A DNA stretch of 64,000 bases. Origin: Aurantiacibacter atlanticus. GTDB lineage: Bacteria > Pseudomonadota > Alphaproteobacteria > Sphingomonadales > Sphingomonadaceae. Below, one piece after another: positions 63,211 through 64,000 of this stretch; the first letter of the stretch is position 1; each line of letters begins with the position of its first letter. The DNA is taken from assembly GCF_001077815.2 (NCBI RefSeq), contig NZ_CP011310.1, forward strand, positions 1,860,001-1,924,000, in the 5' to 3' direction. The notes beneath the pieces are model-generated. The model made no database searches and had not been told where the DNA came from. It saw only the letters and a program-made list of their open reading frames with translations. Position numbers and translations under genes: made by a program.

Positions 63211-64000
63211 ATGTCCAGCACGCCTGATCCCGTTCCCCGTCCGCTTGACCACCTCACAGAATGCGGGGCGGATAGCGATCCGGCGCTCGTCCTGCGCGGC
63301 GAGACCCTTAGCTGGGATGACTTAAGAAGCCGTATCGCTCGCATGGCCGCATGGCTTATTGCGCAAGGACCACAAAAGGGCGCGCGCGTGGCGACATGGG
63401 CTGCGAAGGGGGAATTGACCTGCCTTATGCCACTTGCCACCGCGCGGGCGGGATTGGTGCATGTGCCGATCAATCCGCTGCTCAAATGCGCGCAGGTCCG
63501 CCACATATTGAACGATTGCAGCGCAAGTCTGCTGATCGCAAATGCCGGCAGGCTTGGCTCACTTGGCGAAGGCGATGTGCCATTTGCATGCACCATCGCC
63601 GATGAAAAGGAGGTGCTGGAAGAGCTGGCTGATTTCTCTGCAAGTCTCAACCTTTCTTCTTTTGATACCAATGATTTGGCAGCCATACTTTATACCAGCG
63701 GTTCAACCGGCAGGCCCAAGGGTGTGATGTTGAGCCACGCGAATCTCTGGCTCGGTGCGGTCAGCGTCGCGCATTATCTGGGAATGTATAGTGATGACGT
63801 CACGCTTGCCGTGCTGCCGCTCAGTTTCGATTATGGACAGAACCAGCTTCTGTCGACCTGGTACGCAGGCGGCAGCGTTGTACCTCTCGATTATCTCACG
63901 CCGCGAGATGTCATCAAGGCATGCGCGCGGCATGGAATCACGACGCTTGCTGCAGTGCCGCCATTATGGGTTCAATTGACCGAGCAAGACTGGCCAGCAG
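63211..64000 (+). CDS. Acyl-CoA ligase (AMP-forming), exosortase-A-associated; 3' end outside window
   Basis: At least 263 codons of an ANL-superfamily adenylating enzyme, open to the window edge. Start MSSTPDPVPRPLDHLTE with GAGGAT upstream. The AMP-binding P-loop is ILYTSGSTGRPKGVMLSH (about residues 164-181), followed by LAVLPLSFDYGQNQLLSTWY. It activates a carboxylic acid, presumably for the acyl carrier protein encoded next door. In related genomes this gene is followed by a PLP-dependent decarboxylase of the same exosortase-A set; that would lie beyond 64000. Confidence 0.87.
   Translation, partial: MSSTPDPVPRPLDHLTECGADSDPALVLRGETLSWDDLRSRIARMAAWLIAQGPQKGARVATWAAKGELTCLMPLATARAGLVHVPINPLLKCAQVRHILNDCSASLLIANAGRLGSLGEGDVPFACTIADEKEVLEELADFSASLNLSSFDTNDLAAILYTSGSTGRPKGVMLSHANLWLGAVSVAHYLGMYSDDVTLAVLPLSFDYGQNQLLSTWYAGGSVVPLDYLTPRDVIKACARHGITTLAAVPPLWVQLTEQDWPA

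Noticed and set aside
1..64000. Prophage, insertion sequence or genomic island
   Set aside because: No integrase, transposase, phage structural gene or tRNA-flanking direct repeat was seen; both tRNAs are intact and lack a nearby integrase.

Overview
The window is a GC-rich, densely packed bacterial chromosome segment from an alphaproteobacterium, most probably order Sphingomonadales (Erythrobacteraceae-like). Evidence for this: a DivL-type kinase with tyrosine in place of the phospho-accepting histidine; the order divL-tsaE-amgK-murU-addB-addA-trxA; sdhE next to mfd and recG; a single LolC/E-type permease paired with LolD; and an exosortase-A-associated gene set like those of sphingomonads at the right end. 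I saw no phage, transposase, plasmid, CRISPR or rRNA genes. No gene-free stretch exceeds about 300 bases.

Layout. 1-640: end of a mutT-like Nudix gene, tRNA-Arg(ACG) and a hairpin terminator. 728-7334: a TetR regulator divergent from a complete tripartite RND efflux operon, with a palindrome in the shared promoter. 7399-11468: a hemerythrin-domain gene behind a possible general-stress (EcfG) promoter, a phospholipase D family gene, folE and a divergent MurA-family gene, closed by a bidirectional terminator. 11545-13643: a peroxiredoxin (minus strand) and ahcY. 13729-25076: a tightly overlapping run divL-tsaE-amgK-murU-addB-addA, then trxA, linking cell-cycle control, tRNA modification, peptidoglycan recycling and double-strand-break repair. 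25073-30597: an inositol-monophosphatase-family gene and argJ (minus), a small exported protein, secA and tRNA-Asn(GTT). 30672-38951: nadK, a stand-alone EAL protein, mfd, sdhE, a small exported protein and recG.

39105-47700: an exported DUF885 protein, the lipoprotein-release ABC transporter (lolC/E-lolD), a short DUF1579-like protein, a small membrane protein, dnaE, and a LuxR-type HTH gene broken by an apparent one-base deletion. 47730-54002: a PA0069-type radical SAM protein, a glyoxalase-fold protein, the minus-strand operon UDG-like/lytic transglycosylase/moaB, and ETF-ubiquinone oxidoreductase. 54017-60485: ispE, an N-formylglutamate amidohydrolase, ilvD, a small lipoprotein, bifunctional NAD(P)H-hydrate repair and a TrmA/RlmD-type RNA methyltransferase.

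60438-64000: the accessory part. Two alpha/beta hydrolases, an acyl carrier protein and a GNAT-like protein form a compact minus-strand operon, divergent from an AMP-forming acyl-CoA ligase cut by the window edge. This is the ligase/ACP/hydrolase module found beside exosortase A (XrtA/PEP-CTERM) loci. Its chemistry is, to my knowledge, not established, so it is the best candidate here for an under-described system. Most of the rest is ordinary housekeeping. The other points worth a second look are the MurA-family paralogue with altered active-site positions, the frameshifted LuxR gene, the structured leader of the hemerythrin gene, the nine-G tract at the phospholipase D start and the degenerate uracil-DNA-glycosylase homologue. 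All family assignments come from reading motifs and recalling families; no search was run.
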